Of a DNA stretch of 8,206 nt, positions 1-6,320 are shown in pieces. A program made the translations under genes and the position numbers. How positions within the stretch are numbered: position 1 is the first letter of the stretch; each line of letters opens with the position of its first letter. The notes under the pieces are model-generated. The model was given only the letters and a program-made list of their open reading frames with translations, did no database searches and was not told where the DNA came from. This DNA is from Pseudomonadota bacterium (GTDB lineage: Bacteria > Pseudomonadota > Gammaproteobacteria > Burkholderiales > Thiobacillaceae), in NCBI GenBank assembly GCA_021821425.1, contig JAKACL010000127.1:1-8206 (forward strand). Direction: 5' to 3'.

Positions 1-1
1 C

Positions 2-655
2 ATCGACCTGTGGCGCTCGCTGCCCGACGCCATGTTCTCGGCGGCGAACTACCTCACGCGCGCAGGCTGGCGCCCGGGCGAACCGGTGGCGCTGGAGGTG
101 CGGTTGCCGGCCGGTTTCGATTTTCGCGGGGCCGGCGTGAACCAGCGGCAGCCGGTCGCCGACTGGGCCGCGCGCGGCGTGCAGGCGGCGGACGGCAGCG
201 CCCTGCCGGGCAGCGGCCGCGCAGCGGTCGTGCTGCCGCAGGGCTGGCAGGGCCCGGCCTTCATGGTCTTCGACAATTTCGACGTGGTGATGCGCTGGAA
301 CCGCTCGGTCAATTACGCGCTGGCGGTGGCCCAGCTGTCGCATCAGCTGGCAGGCGGCGCGCCGCTGACCGCGCAGCCGGGCGAGGCCGGCGCGCTCAGC
401 ACGGCGCAGCTGCAGTCATTGCAGCTGGCCCTGAATGCGCTGGGTTTTGACGCCGGGCCGGAGGATGGACTGCTGGGCCCGCGCACCCAGGCCGCCCTGC
501 GCCAGTACCAGGCTGAGCACGGCCTGCCGGCCGACGGCTACCCCGCGCCCAGCGTGCTGGCGCACGTCGAACGCACCCATGCCGAGATGGAAGGCGCGGC
601 CCTGATCGGCCCGCTGACCGATCCGCAGCCCGGCGACGCGCCGACCCCACCCTGA
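2..655 (+). CDS. Lytic murein transglycosylase, MltB/SLT_2 type, with C-terminal peptidoglycan-binding domain (5' partial)
   Basis: The reading frame is open from base 2 to the TGA at 653-655, so the start lies left of the window. The first visible residues (IDLWRSLPDAMFSAANYLTR, then AGW) match the SLT_2 core of MltB-type enzymes, which cleave the MurNAc-GlcNAc bond of peptidoglycan to give 1,6-anhydro ends. The segment around bases 260-350 (FDNFDVVMRWNRSVNYALAV) is the typical end of that catalytic domain. The catalytic Glu would lie upstream and is not visible. From about base 397 (LSTAQLQSLQLALNALGFDA...) to about 573 lies a PG_binding_1 domain with the GLLGPRTQAALRQYQ signature. A short Pro/Asp-rich tail ends the protein. 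The family is normally periplasmic or outer-membrane lipid-anchored, but the N-terminus that would show this is missing. The family call is secure; the exact paralogue is not. Confidence 0.93.
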   Translation: MDLWRSLPDAMFSAANYLTRAGWRPGEPVALEVRLPAGFDFRGAGVNQRQPVADWAARGVQAADGSALPGSGRAAVVLPQGWQGPAFMVFDNFDVVMRWNRSVNYALAVAQLSHQLAGGAPLTAQPGEAGALSTAQLQSLQLALNALGFDAGPEDGLLGPRTQAALRQYQAEHGLPADGYPAPSVLAHVERTHAEMEGAALIGPLTDPQPGDAPTPP

Positions 656-689
656 GCCCGCTTGTGTTATTTTTTGCAGAGGGCAACGT

Positions 690-697
690 GGAGGGAG
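690..697 (+). promoter_or_regulatory. Ribosome binding site of the DUF2237 gene
   Basis: GGAGGGAG is a strong Shine-Dalgarno match whose GGAGG core ends seven bases before the ATG at 702. It fixes this start. The 46-base gap from the transglycosylase stop also holds a T-rich patch (670-675), but I see no convincing promoter or terminator there. Confidence 0.75.
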
Positions 698-701
698 TCG
701 G

Positions 702-1103
702 ATGAGTGACGCGCGCAATGTGCTGGGCGGTCTGCTGCAGGTGTGCAGCGTGTCGCCGATGACCGGCTTCGTCCGCGACGGCGTCTGCCATACCGGTCCG
801 CAGGATATCGGCAGTCACACCGTGTGCGTGCAGATGACCGAGGCCTTTCTCGATTATTCGCTGCAGCACGGCAACGACCTGATTTCCCCGGCGCCGGAAT
901 ACGATTTCCCGGGCCTGCAGCCGGGCGACCGCTGGTGCATGTGCGCCGCGCGCTGGCTGCAGGCCGCCGAGGACGGCATGGCGCCGCCAGTGGTGCTGGA
1001 TGCCACCCATGCGCGCGCGCTGCAGCACATCGCGCTGGGCGATCTGGAATACCACGCGCTGCGCACGCCCGATTACCCCGGCCAGGATTTCACCGCCCGA
1101 TGA
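702..1103 (+). CDS. DUF2237 family protein
   Basis: This 133-residue protein matches the bacterial DUF2237 family (PF09996) along its length. The family hallmarks are all visible: NVLGG near residue 6, the C15...TGFVRDGVC29 block, the TGPQDIGSHTVC42 block, GNDL, and PEYDFPGLQPGDRWCMCAARW with C79 and C81, followed by APPVVLDATH. The function of DUF2237 is not established. The conserved Cys and His residues (C15, C29, C42, C79, C81, H39, H103) could bind a metal or act in redox chemistry, which is inference. The typical family motif has an acidic residue after the first Cys (C-x-x-D-P); here it reads C-S-V-S-P. The start is supported by a strong ribosome binding site. The gene overlaps the next one by four bases (ATGA), so the two are probably translationally coupled. 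Confidence 0.93.
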   Translation: MSDARNVLGGLLQVCSVSPMTGFVRDGVCHTGPQDIGSHTVCVQMTEAFLDYSLQHGNDLISPAPEYDFPGLQPGDRWCMCAARWLQAAEDGMAPPVVLDATHARALQHIALGDLEYHALRTPDYPGQDFTAR

Positions 1104-1417
1104 GCCTGCAATGCTGGAAATGCGGCGCCAGCCTGGCCGGCATGCTGCTGCCGCTGTCGCGCCGCGAAACCTGCCCCAGCTGCCGCGCCGACCTGCACGT
1201 GTGCAAGCAGTGCCGTCATTTCGATGCGCACCGTGCCGGGCAGTGCCGCGAACTGGCAGCCGATCGCGTCGCCGACAAGACGCGCGCCAACGATTGCGGC
1301 TGGTTCGTGCCGCGGCCGGAAGCCTACAAGGGCGGCGGCGCCGCGATCGCGCAGGCCAGCCGCAGCGCGCTTGATGCCTTGTTCGATCCGCCGGATAAAA
1401 AGGATTCGCGACACTAA
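1100..1417 (+). CDS. Small cysteine-rich zinc-ribbon protein, function unknown
   Basis: The predicted protein has 105 residues and starts at the ATG that overlaps the DUF2237 stop (ATGA, 1100-1103). Upstream only a weak AGGA is present, which fits translational coupling. The protein carries CWKC (C5, C8), CPSC (C25, C28) and CKQC (C35, C38), plus C49 and C66: eight cysteines in the pattern expected of one or two zinc ribbons. After residue 70 the sequence becomes Gly/Ala-rich and ends in a charged tail, DPPDKKDSRH. Small proteins of this style, with a ribbon and the C-x-x-C-x6-C-x-x-C spacing, occur as uncharacterised conserved genes in proteobacteria. No enzymatic function can be assigned. 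The stop overlaps that of the C13 peptidase gene on the opposite strand. The open frame extends upstream to 743 inside DUF2237, but nothing supports a start there. Confidence 0.85.
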   Translation: MSLQCWKCGASLAGMLLPLSRRETCPSCRADLHVCKQCRHFDAHRAGQCRELAADRVADKTRANDCGWFVPRPEAYKGGGAAIAQASRSALDALFDPPDKKDSRH

Positions 1418-2742
1418 TCGGTAAAACGCCCCTGCCATTTGGCGGCGAAATTTTTCCCCAGCGCGATCTGGGGCTGGGACGGGGTCAGCCCGGCCGCTTT
1501 CTCGCGTTCGGCGATGCGCGTGCGCGCCAGTTCGAATGCCGCCGTGAAGGAGGTCGTCTGCTTGAGCGCCTCGTCGAAGTAGGCGCGTCCAAAGTCGGTC
1601 ATGTTGTTGCTGTCGTCGCACCCGAAAGAGTTGCGGTCCGCACTCGACGCGGTGATCACGAGCGTGTTGTCGTCCTTCAGCGCCGGGATGAAGCTGCCCG
1701 AATAACAGGCGGAGACCACCACCACCTTCCACTTGATCGGCGTGGCGCTGAGCGCGGCCTTGAGCCGCTCGGGCGTCAGCTGGGTGAGCTGCAGGCTGTC
1801 GTGATCCACCGAGAGGTAGGCTGGCGCGTCCGAGCCATGGCTGGTGATGAACAGGAACAGCAGGTCTTCCTCGGGGTCGAGCAGATCGCCCACGTGCGCC
1901 AACGCGGCTTGCAGCGCAGTGGTGGTGGCGATCGGCGTGGTGGACAGCGTTTTCTTGTTGTTGATCAGCGATAGCGAACGGCCGCGCGTGTCGAAGCGGC
2001 TGTCGAACAGCGCATGCACCGTATTCATTTCCTTCATGAACACGTCCTGCCAGCCGTAGCCGGCAAAGCCGACAAAATACAGGTCGGCCACATTGGGGCG
2101 CTGCGTTTTCAGGGCATTCAACGTGCCGTCGAGCAGGCCGGATTGCCGGTACAACAGCGCCTCGTGCCCGCCGATCTCAAGCACGCGATTCTCGGCGTTC
2201 GTGCCCAGGTCGTACCAGGCTTGCTGCTGCGGAAGCCCGAGCTGAACGGCCAGCACGGCGACCAGAAAAACGCCGACTGCGATCAGCCGGCCCGGCTTGA
2301 GCGGCACCCAGAGCTGGACCGCGCGCACCAGCAGGCCGGAAACCCAGACCAGCCATAGCCAGGTCCAGACCGTGTCGTCGAGGTCGAACTCGAGCCGCTG
2401 CCAGATCGCATGCCCGCCATAGGTATAGGCGAGCAGCATCGGCATCATCGCGGTGGCAGCGACGGCATAGCCGAGCAGCAGCGCCGGCGTGCGCAGCCAG
2501 TGTGCCAGCAGCGCGGCAATCATCAGCGTTATCGTCACCGAAGCCAGGCCCTGCACCACGATGTGGGAATTGAAGTAGCCCTCACCTTCCAGCATGAGAT
2601 AGCCGATCCCGACGGTAAGCGCGAACTCGATCAGCGTCAGCCAGACCAGCTGGCGGATCGATACCCGGAATTCGCTTGCCTCAACCCTGAAGTAGGTCGC
2701 CAGGCGAAAACCGGCGAGGAGGTTCGAGAATAATTCGCGCAT
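1414..2742 (-). CDS. Membrane-anchored C13 family (legumain-like) cysteine peptidase
   Basis: This 442-residue protein has two parts. Residues 1-172 hold about five hydrophobic helices (roughly 33-51, 61-80, 86-107, 125-145, 151-170). Basic residues in the N-terminus and in the HWLRTP and VPLKPGR loops place the N-terminus in the cytoplasm and the following domain in the periplasm. Residues about 190-430 are a Peptidase_C13 (PF01650, clan CD) domain. The catalytic His is H302 in LFLFITSHGSD and the catalytic Cys is C346 in VVVVSACYSGS. Their spacing of 44 is close to that of legumain. The block TASSADRNSFGCDDSNNMTDFG is typical of bacterial members. Eukaryotic relatives are legumain and the GPI transamidase subunit; substrates of bacterial members are unknown. 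It is the last gene of the five-gene minus block, 16 bases after the transporter. The ribosome binding site is weak, so the start is likely but not proven. Confidence 0.9.
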   Translation of the reverse strand: MRELFSNLLAGFRLATYFRVEASEFRVSIRQLVWLTLIEFALTVGIGYLMLEGEGYFNSHIVVQGLASVTITLMIAALLAHWLRTPALLLGYAVAATAMMPMLLAYTYGGHAIWQRLEFDLDDTVWTWLWLVWVSGLLVRAVQLWVPLKPGRLIAVGVFLVAVLAVQLGLPQQQAWYDLGTNAENRVLEIGGHEALLYRQSGLLDGTLNALKTQRPNVADLYFVGFAGYGWQDVFMKEMNTVHALFDSRFDTRGRSLSLINNKKTLSTTPIATTTALQAALAHVGDLLDPEEDLLFLFITSHGSDAPAYLSVDHDSLQLTQLTPERLKAALSATPIKWKVVVVSACYSGSFIPALKDDNTLVITASSADRNSFGCDDSNNMTDFGRAYFDEALKQTTSFTAAFELARTRIAEREKAAGLTPSQPQIALGKNFAAKWQGRFTD

Positions 2743-2758
2743 ACGCTTATTCGGCCGC

Positions 2759-3670
2759 TTAGGGGGATGGAGTGTTATCGGCCGTGCCAGACGCCGACCT
2801 TAATCCCCGCAGCGCCTGCCATTCGTACAGCAGCAGCCCGGCGCCGATCAGCGCAATGCCGGCCCAGCCCAGCGCAGGGATGTATTCCTGATTCAGCACC
2901 TTGCCCAGCAGCAGCGCGGCCACCGGCGTCACCAGCATGATCAGCGCGACGCGGCCGGCATCGAGGCGTTTGATCACGTAGTAATACAGCGTAAACCCCA
3001 CCAGCGATCCCAGCACGCCGAGATAGACGATGGCCATCGCTGCGCGGAGCGTGATGTCGGGCGGCAGCTGCGCGGCATCGGCCACCAGCCATGCCACGAT
3101 CAGCAACGGCGTGGCCACGCCAAGCGAGCCGGTGGTGATGGCGAGCGAGGAAATGCGCACGTTGAGCCGCTTGATCCACACCAGCCCGAGCGCCTGGGTC
3201 GTCATGCCGACCACCACCGCGGCGGTGCCGAGCGTGGCATGGCCATCGCCCGGCCACGGCTGGCCGAAAATCAGCCACAGCCCGGCCAGCGCCAGCACCA
3301 GCCCCGCGATGCGGAGCGGCGTTAGCGTGCGCTCCGCCAGCCACAGCGCGGCGAACACGCCGGTCAGCAGCGGCGACAGGCCGAAGATCACCGAAATCAG
3401 TCCTGACGGGATATGCAGCGCCCCCCACGAGGTAAGCAGCATCGACACACCCAGCGTCAGGCCGCTGATCGCATACAGCCGCCGTGCGGCCGGCATGAAG
3501 GGAAATGCGGTGCGGGTGGCGAACAGCAGCAGCACGCACAGCGCCAGTCCGATCAGCATCCGTGCCATCACGGCGAAACTGAAGCTGGTCCCCTGCGCGC
3601 TCCACTGGATCGCGAGCGGCGTGGTGGACCAGATCAGGATGACGCCGAGATAGGCGGCGGGAACGGACAT
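2759..3670 (-). CDS. EamA/DMT family membrane transporter
   Basis: This protein of 303 residues shows two tandem EamA repeats and about ten membrane helices (approximately 4-22, 31-51, 64-82, 88-112, 119-136, 147-166, 174-196, 209-231, 239-257, 267-282), the usual architecture and length of drug/metabolite transporters. Family-like signatures include IWSTTPLAIQWS in helix 1, ALHIPSGLISVIFGLSPLLTG around helix 4, and GSLVGFTLYYYVIKRLDAGR in the second repeat. Members usually export amino acids, metabolites or toxic compounds across the inner membrane. The substrate cannot be read from sequence. The ATG at 3670 has no clear Shine-Dalgarno, but no better Met lies nearby and the protein aligns from its start. 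It lies 45 bases downstream of the PhzF gene and 16 bases upstream of the C13 peptidase gene. A DMT gene beside a PhzF-type isomerase fits small-molecule metabolism plus export, which is inference. Confidence 0.93.
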   Translation of the reverse strand: MSVPAAYLGVILIWSTTPLAIQWSAQGTSFSFAVMARMLIGLALCVLLLFATRTAFPFMPAARRLYAISGLTLGVSMLLTSWGALHIPSGLISVIFGLSPLLTGVFAALWLAERTLTPLRIAGLVLALAGLWLIFGQPWPGDGHATLGTAAVVVGMTTQALGLVWIKRLNVRISSLAITTGSLGVATPLLIVAWLVADAAQLPPDITLRAAMAIVYLGVLGSLVGFTLYYYVIKRLDAGRVALIMLVTPVAALLLGKVLNQEYIPALGWAGIALIGAGLLLYEWQALRGLRSASGTADNTPSP

Positions 3671-3715
3671 GGGCAGTGGCTCGGTTATTGGCGCGGCATT
3701 CAGTCGGATGACTGC

Positions 3716-4495
3716 TCAGAAGCAGATGTCGGACTCCATGACCGTGACCGCGGCACCCGACAGCAGGACGCGGTCGGATTTGAGCTCGCAACCGACGTTG
3801 CCGCCACGTCTGGAAACCTGTCGGGCGCTCAGCACGTCTTTGCCGAGCCGCTTGCCCCAGTAGGGCGCGAGCGCGCAGTGCGCCGAGCCGGTGACGGGGT
3901 CTTCGGGAATGCCGAATTTGGGTCCAAAGACGCGGCTGACGAAATCCACCTCGGTGCCGGGCGCGGTGATGACGACGCAGCGCAGGCCCAGTTGGCCGAG
4001 CAGGGCCTGGTTAGGCGTGATGGCGCGAACGGTCGCTTCGCTGTCGAACACCGCGAGATAATCGTCAGCGGCCCACACTTCGAGGGGGCGACGGCCGAGG
4101 CCGTCGGCCAGCAGATCGGGAAGCGTGCAAGGGGTGGGCGGACAGGCCGGTAAGTCCATTTCCAGCAGCGCCCCTTTCTTTTTCACAAACAGGTCGCCGC
4201 TGCGCGTTTCGAACCTGATGACCGGCTGCGCGTAGCCAAGCTTTTCGAACAGGATATGCGCTGTTGCCAACGTGGCATGACCACACAGATCAACCTCTTT
4301 AACCGGGGTGAACCAGCGTAACCGGTAGCCTTTTTCCGAAGGCACAAAAAAAGCCGTCTCGGACAAGTTGTTTTCTCCCGCGATGGCCTGAAGCAATGCA
4401 TCGTCCAGCCAGCTGTCCAGTGGACACACCGCCGCTGGATTCCCTTCGAAGGCGCGGGTGGCGAAGGCGTCCACTTGGTATTGTTTGATTTTCAT
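3716..4495 (-). CDS. PhzF family isomerase/epimerase-like protein
   Basis: This 259-residue protein belongs to the PhzC/PhzF family, built like diaminopimelate epimerase with two similar halves. PhzF of pseudomonads isomerises trans-2,3-dihydro-3-hydroxyanthranilate in phenazine synthesis, but most family members have unknown substrates. Residues matching the PhzF catalytic set are visible: E46 in NLSETAFF, H73 in VDLCGHATLATAH, and D199 and S204 in PEDPVTGSAHCAL. The N-terminus (KQYQVDAFATRAFEGNPAAV) is highly typical. No phenazine genes lie nearby, so a phenazine role is not supported. Length is normal for the shorter members of the family. A weak GGCGAG precedes the ATG. The first part of the gene (about 4180-4495) has lower G+C than the window average. 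It sits 45 bases from the genes on each side, within the minus-strand block. Confidence 0.93.
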   Translation of the reverse strand: MKIKQYQVDAFATRAFEGNPAAVCPLDSWLDDALLQAIAGENNLSETAFFVPSEKGYRLRWFTPVKEVDLCGHATLATAHILFEKLGYAQPVIRFETRSGDLFVKKKGALLEMDLPACPPTPCTLPDLLADGLGRRPLEVWAADDYLAVFDSEATVRAITPNQALLGQLGLRCVVITAPGTEVDFVSRVFGPKFGIPEDPVTGSAHCALAPYWGKRLGKDVLSARQVSRRGGNVGCELKSDRVLLSGAAVTVMESDICF

Positions 4496-4540
4496 ATTCG
4501 ATCTCGCCAGGAAGCGGTTGCTCTACATGGGCTGCAAGGT

Positions 4541-4972
4541 TTAAGTATCCGCGTTTTGCCGCAGCACATTTATCAGGCTTTCCAGGTCAGGGGCTTCTTG
4601 ATACAGAATGCCGCTTGAGGCGACAGCATCCCAGGAGGCCTTTGATCCAACATGCAAATGTGCAGCGATTTCCAGGCTTGCATTGTCTTCAAGCAAGCCC
4701 GCGGGTATCCAGTAATCAGCGCTGCCCGGAAGAGGATTGGGCAGCGGGCTTCCGCATTTTGAACAGAAGTCAGAGCGGTAATCCGTCCCTGCATATGAGG
4801 TAATGCGATCCTGACCGCATATCCATTGAAAATGCTCGCTTGGGACAATGAGCGCTGCGTTGGCGGCGGAGCCCGTCGCCTTGCGGCATAAGGAACAGTG
4901 GCACTGATAGATGTGTGGCAGCGTACCGGATACTGCGAACTCGACTTCTCCACAAAGACATTTACCCCGCAT
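4541..4972 (-). CDS. GFA family zinc protein (PF04828; CENP-V/GFA fold)
   Basis: With the start at 4972 the protein has 143 residues. Zinc ligands of the GFA fold are visible: CLCG (C5, C7), QCHCSLCRKATG (C24, C26, C29) and CSKCGSP (C70, C73), followed by the typical IPAGLLED segment. The family is named after Gfa, reported to speed formation of S-hydroxymethylglutathione from formaldehyde and glutathione. Most members have no proven activity, so a formaldehyde role is only a possibility. An ATG at 4990, directly after the preceding stop (TAGATG), would add six residues. The downstream start is preferred because AAGGGG sits six bases before it and because family proteins usually begin a few residues before CxCG. 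The gene is about 50% G+C by local counts, against about 70% in the next gene upstream, which hints at acquisition. It follows the Trx-HEAT gene closely. Confidence 0.9.
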   Translation of the reverse strand: MRGKCLCGEVEFAVSGTLPHIYQCHCSLCRKATGSAANAALIVPSEHFQWICGQDRITSYAGTDYRSDFCSKCGSPLPNPLPGSADYWIPAGLLEDNASLEIAAHLHVGSKASWDAVASSGILYQEAPDLESLINVLRQNADT

Positions 4973-4978
4973 GCAACG

Positions 4979-4984
4979 CCCCTT
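4979..4984 (-). promoter_or_regulatory. Ribosome binding site that selects the GFA start at 4972
   Basis: On the minus strand AAGGGG lies six bases upstream of the ATG at 4972-4970. The alternative ATG at 4990-4988 has only a short CAGG before it. This supports the shorter protein. Confidence 0.6.
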
Positions 4985-4990
4985 GAGCAT

Positions 4991-5623
4991 CTAGCCTGAA
5001 ATATTCTGCAAACTCTCGGTCGCGATCTCGCGGACGTCGGCATCCTCGTCCGTCAGCCGCGCCTCCAGCCAGACGTGCGCGGCGGTGTCCCGCGTCAGCC
5101 CCAGATAGTGGCAGGCATCCGCGCGCACCCGCGCGTCGGCATGCCGCGACAGTTCGCCCAGCCGCGGCAGCAGCGCGCGCAGGCTGTCGCTGCCGGCGAA
5201 ATTTTCCAGCAGCACGCCGGCGCCCAGCCGCACGTTGAGGCTGGCCTCGACGTTGCCGACGATGGGCAGCACCGCCGCCAGCAGCGCGGGGTCGGCCTCG
5301 ATCAGCGCCTGGGCTTTGGGCAGCTGGCCTTCCTTCAGCAGCATATGAAACCAGTCGGCCAGGCCTGCCTCGCTGTCGGCCTTGGCCGCCCATTCGGCAA
5401 GCTCGGCCTTGCCGTGCATGCCGGCCAGCTCGATGCGGCCGAGGCGCAGCCACGGCACCGAGCGCACGCCGAGCGCCTGGCCGACTTCGGGATGCTGCTC
5501 CAGGTTGACCGCTTCCAGCCGCCCTATCGTGCCCTGCTTCACCAGATCGGCGAGCGCGGTCAGCATTGCCGGGCAGTGCGGGCAGTGGGTGGAAATCAGC
5601 AGCAGGGCATCGGGCGCGGACAT
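4991..5623 (-). CDS. Thioredoxin-like domain fused to HEAT repeats
   Basis: With the start at 5623 the protein has 210 residues. Residues 1 to about 85 are a thioredoxin-like domain: strand LLLIST, then the redox motif C14-P-H-C17, then LEAVNLEQHPEVGQALGVRSVPWLRLG with the expected cis-proline P57. Residues about 100-210 are helical repeats of HEAT type, clearest in LGELSRHADARVRADACHYLG and ARLTDEDADVREIATESLQN, which fit a protein-binding scaffold. No signal peptide is visible, so it is probably cytoplasmic, although CPHC is the active-site sequence of the periplasmic oxidase DsbA. A role as a thiol-disulfide protein acting on a bound partner is inference. Upstream in-frame starts exist (ATG at 5650, GTG at 5674), but the thioredoxin fold begins right after 5623; none has a good ribosome binding site. 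It is the first gene of the minus block and diverges from the GloC-type gene. Confidence 0.87.
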   Translation of the reverse strand: MSAPDALLLISTHCPHCPAMLTALADLVKQGTIGRLEAVNLEQHPEVGQALGVRSVPWLRLGRIELAGMHGKAELAEWAAKADSEAGLADWFHMLLKEGQLPKAQALIEADPALLAAVLPIVGNVEASLNVRLGAGVLLENFAGSDSLRALLPRLGELSRHADARVRADACHYLGLTRDTAAHVWLEARLTDEDADVREIATESLQNISG

Positions 5624-5648
5624 GGTGTTTGGCGGGATAATGGCGTGC

Positions 5649-6287
5649 ATGGAATTTACCATTCTCCCCGTCACCCCGTATCAGCAGAACTGCTCGCTGG
5701 TATGGGACGAACATGGCCGCGCGGCGCTGATCGACCCCGGCGGCGAGGCCGAACGCCTGCTGGCGGAGGTGGCTGCGCGCGGCCTCGCGCTGGAAAAAAT
5801 CCTGCTCACCCACGGTCACCTTGATCACGTGGGCGCGGCAGTCGAGCTGCGCGATGCGCTCGGCATCCCCATCGTCGGCCCGCAGCGCAAGGAGCAGTTC
5901 TGGCTCGACCTGCTGCCGCAGCAGGCCGAGCTGTTCGGCTTTCCGCCCACGGTGGCATTCACGCCGGACCTGTGGCTGGAGGACGGCGATGCGGTAGAGG
6001 TGGGGGCGATCCGCTTCGAGGTGCTGCATTGCCCCGGCCACACGCCTGGCCATGTGGTGTTCTACCAGCCGGAAGCGCAGCTGGCCTTCGTCGGCGACGT
6101 GCTGTTCAAGGGTTCGATCGGCCGCACCGATTTTCCACGCGGCGACCATGCTGCGCTCTTGGCCGCCATCCGCGGCAAGCTGTTTCCGCTGGGCGATGCG
6201 GTGCGCTTCGTGCCGGGCCACGGTGCGATGTCCAGCTTCGGGCACGAACGCCGCGAGAATCCTTTCGTCGGCATGGCGTCGCAATGA
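5649..6287 (+). CDS. gloC: MBL-fold hydrolase, GloC (YcbL)-type glyoxalase II
   Basis: This 212-residue protein matches E. coli GloC (YcbL) closely along its length from ILPVTPYQQNCSLVW onward. GloC hydrolyses S-lactoylglutathione to D-lactate and glutathione, the second step of methylglyoxal detoxification, in the cytoplasm. Metal ligands are all present: H55, H57, D59 and H60 in THGHLDHVG, H131 in HCPGHTPGHV, D150 in FVGDVLF, and H191 in VPGHGAMS. The GRTDFPRGD segment is characteristic of the short type II enzymes, which lack the extra C-terminal domain of classical GloB. The ATG at 5649 is chosen by alignment; in-frame ATGs at 5640 and 5622 are possible, the former with GGCGGG close by. 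Only 25 bases separate this start from the divergent Trx-HEAT start. The next gene follows after 33 bases on the same strand, so co-transcription is likely. Confidence 0.92.
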   Translation: MEFTILPVTPYQQNCSLVWDEHGRAALIDPGGEAERLLAEVAARGLALEKILLTHGHLDHVGAAVELRDALGIPIVGPQRKEQFWLDLLPQQAELFGFPPTVAFTPDLWLEDGDAVEVGAIRFEVLHCPGHTPGHVVFYQPEAQLAFVGDVLFKGSIGRTDFPRGDHAALLAAIRGKLFPLGDAVRFVPGHGAMSSFGHERRENPFVGMASQ

Positions 6288-6309
6288 CAGATGCACTATA
6301 AAAAACATC

Positions 6310-6315
6310 AGGAGG
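6310..6315 (+). promoter_or_regulatory. Ribosome binding site of the rhodanese-MBL gene
   Basis: AGGAGG, a perfect anti-Shine-Dalgarno match, lies five bases before the ATG at 6321. It is one of the strongest sites in the window. It rules out the in-frame ATG at 6291 as the main start, since a signal peptide begins directly after 6321. Confidence 0.85.
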
Positions 6316-6320
6316 CCGCC

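Noticed and set aside
631..675. CGGCG-acg-CGCCG hairpin followed by a six-T run, as a possible terminator of the transglycosylase gene
   Set aside because: The hairpin (631-643) lies inside the coding region and is 26 bases from the T-run (670-675), which does not fit a factor-independent terminator.
396..1055. Minus-strand open frame of 219 codons opposite the transglycosylase and DUF2237 genes
   Set aside because: It has no family-like motif and lies opposite two well-supported genes, so it is a GC-driven shadow frame.
3701..3714. Small hairpin CAGTC-ggat-GACTG just after the phzF-like stop
   Set aside because: It has only five base pairs and no T-run on the minus strand, so it is too weak to call a terminator or operator.
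3413..4153. Plus-strand open frame of 246 codons across the DMT and PhzF genes
   Set aside because: The translation is Gln/His/Arg/Gly-rich without domains. Both minus-strand genes are clear.
6297..6302. TATAAA as a -10 element for the rhodanese-MBL gene
   Set aside because: The correctly spaced upstream hexamer (TGGCGT near 6274) is a poor -35 match. The short gap makes read-through from the GloC-type gene the simpler explanation.
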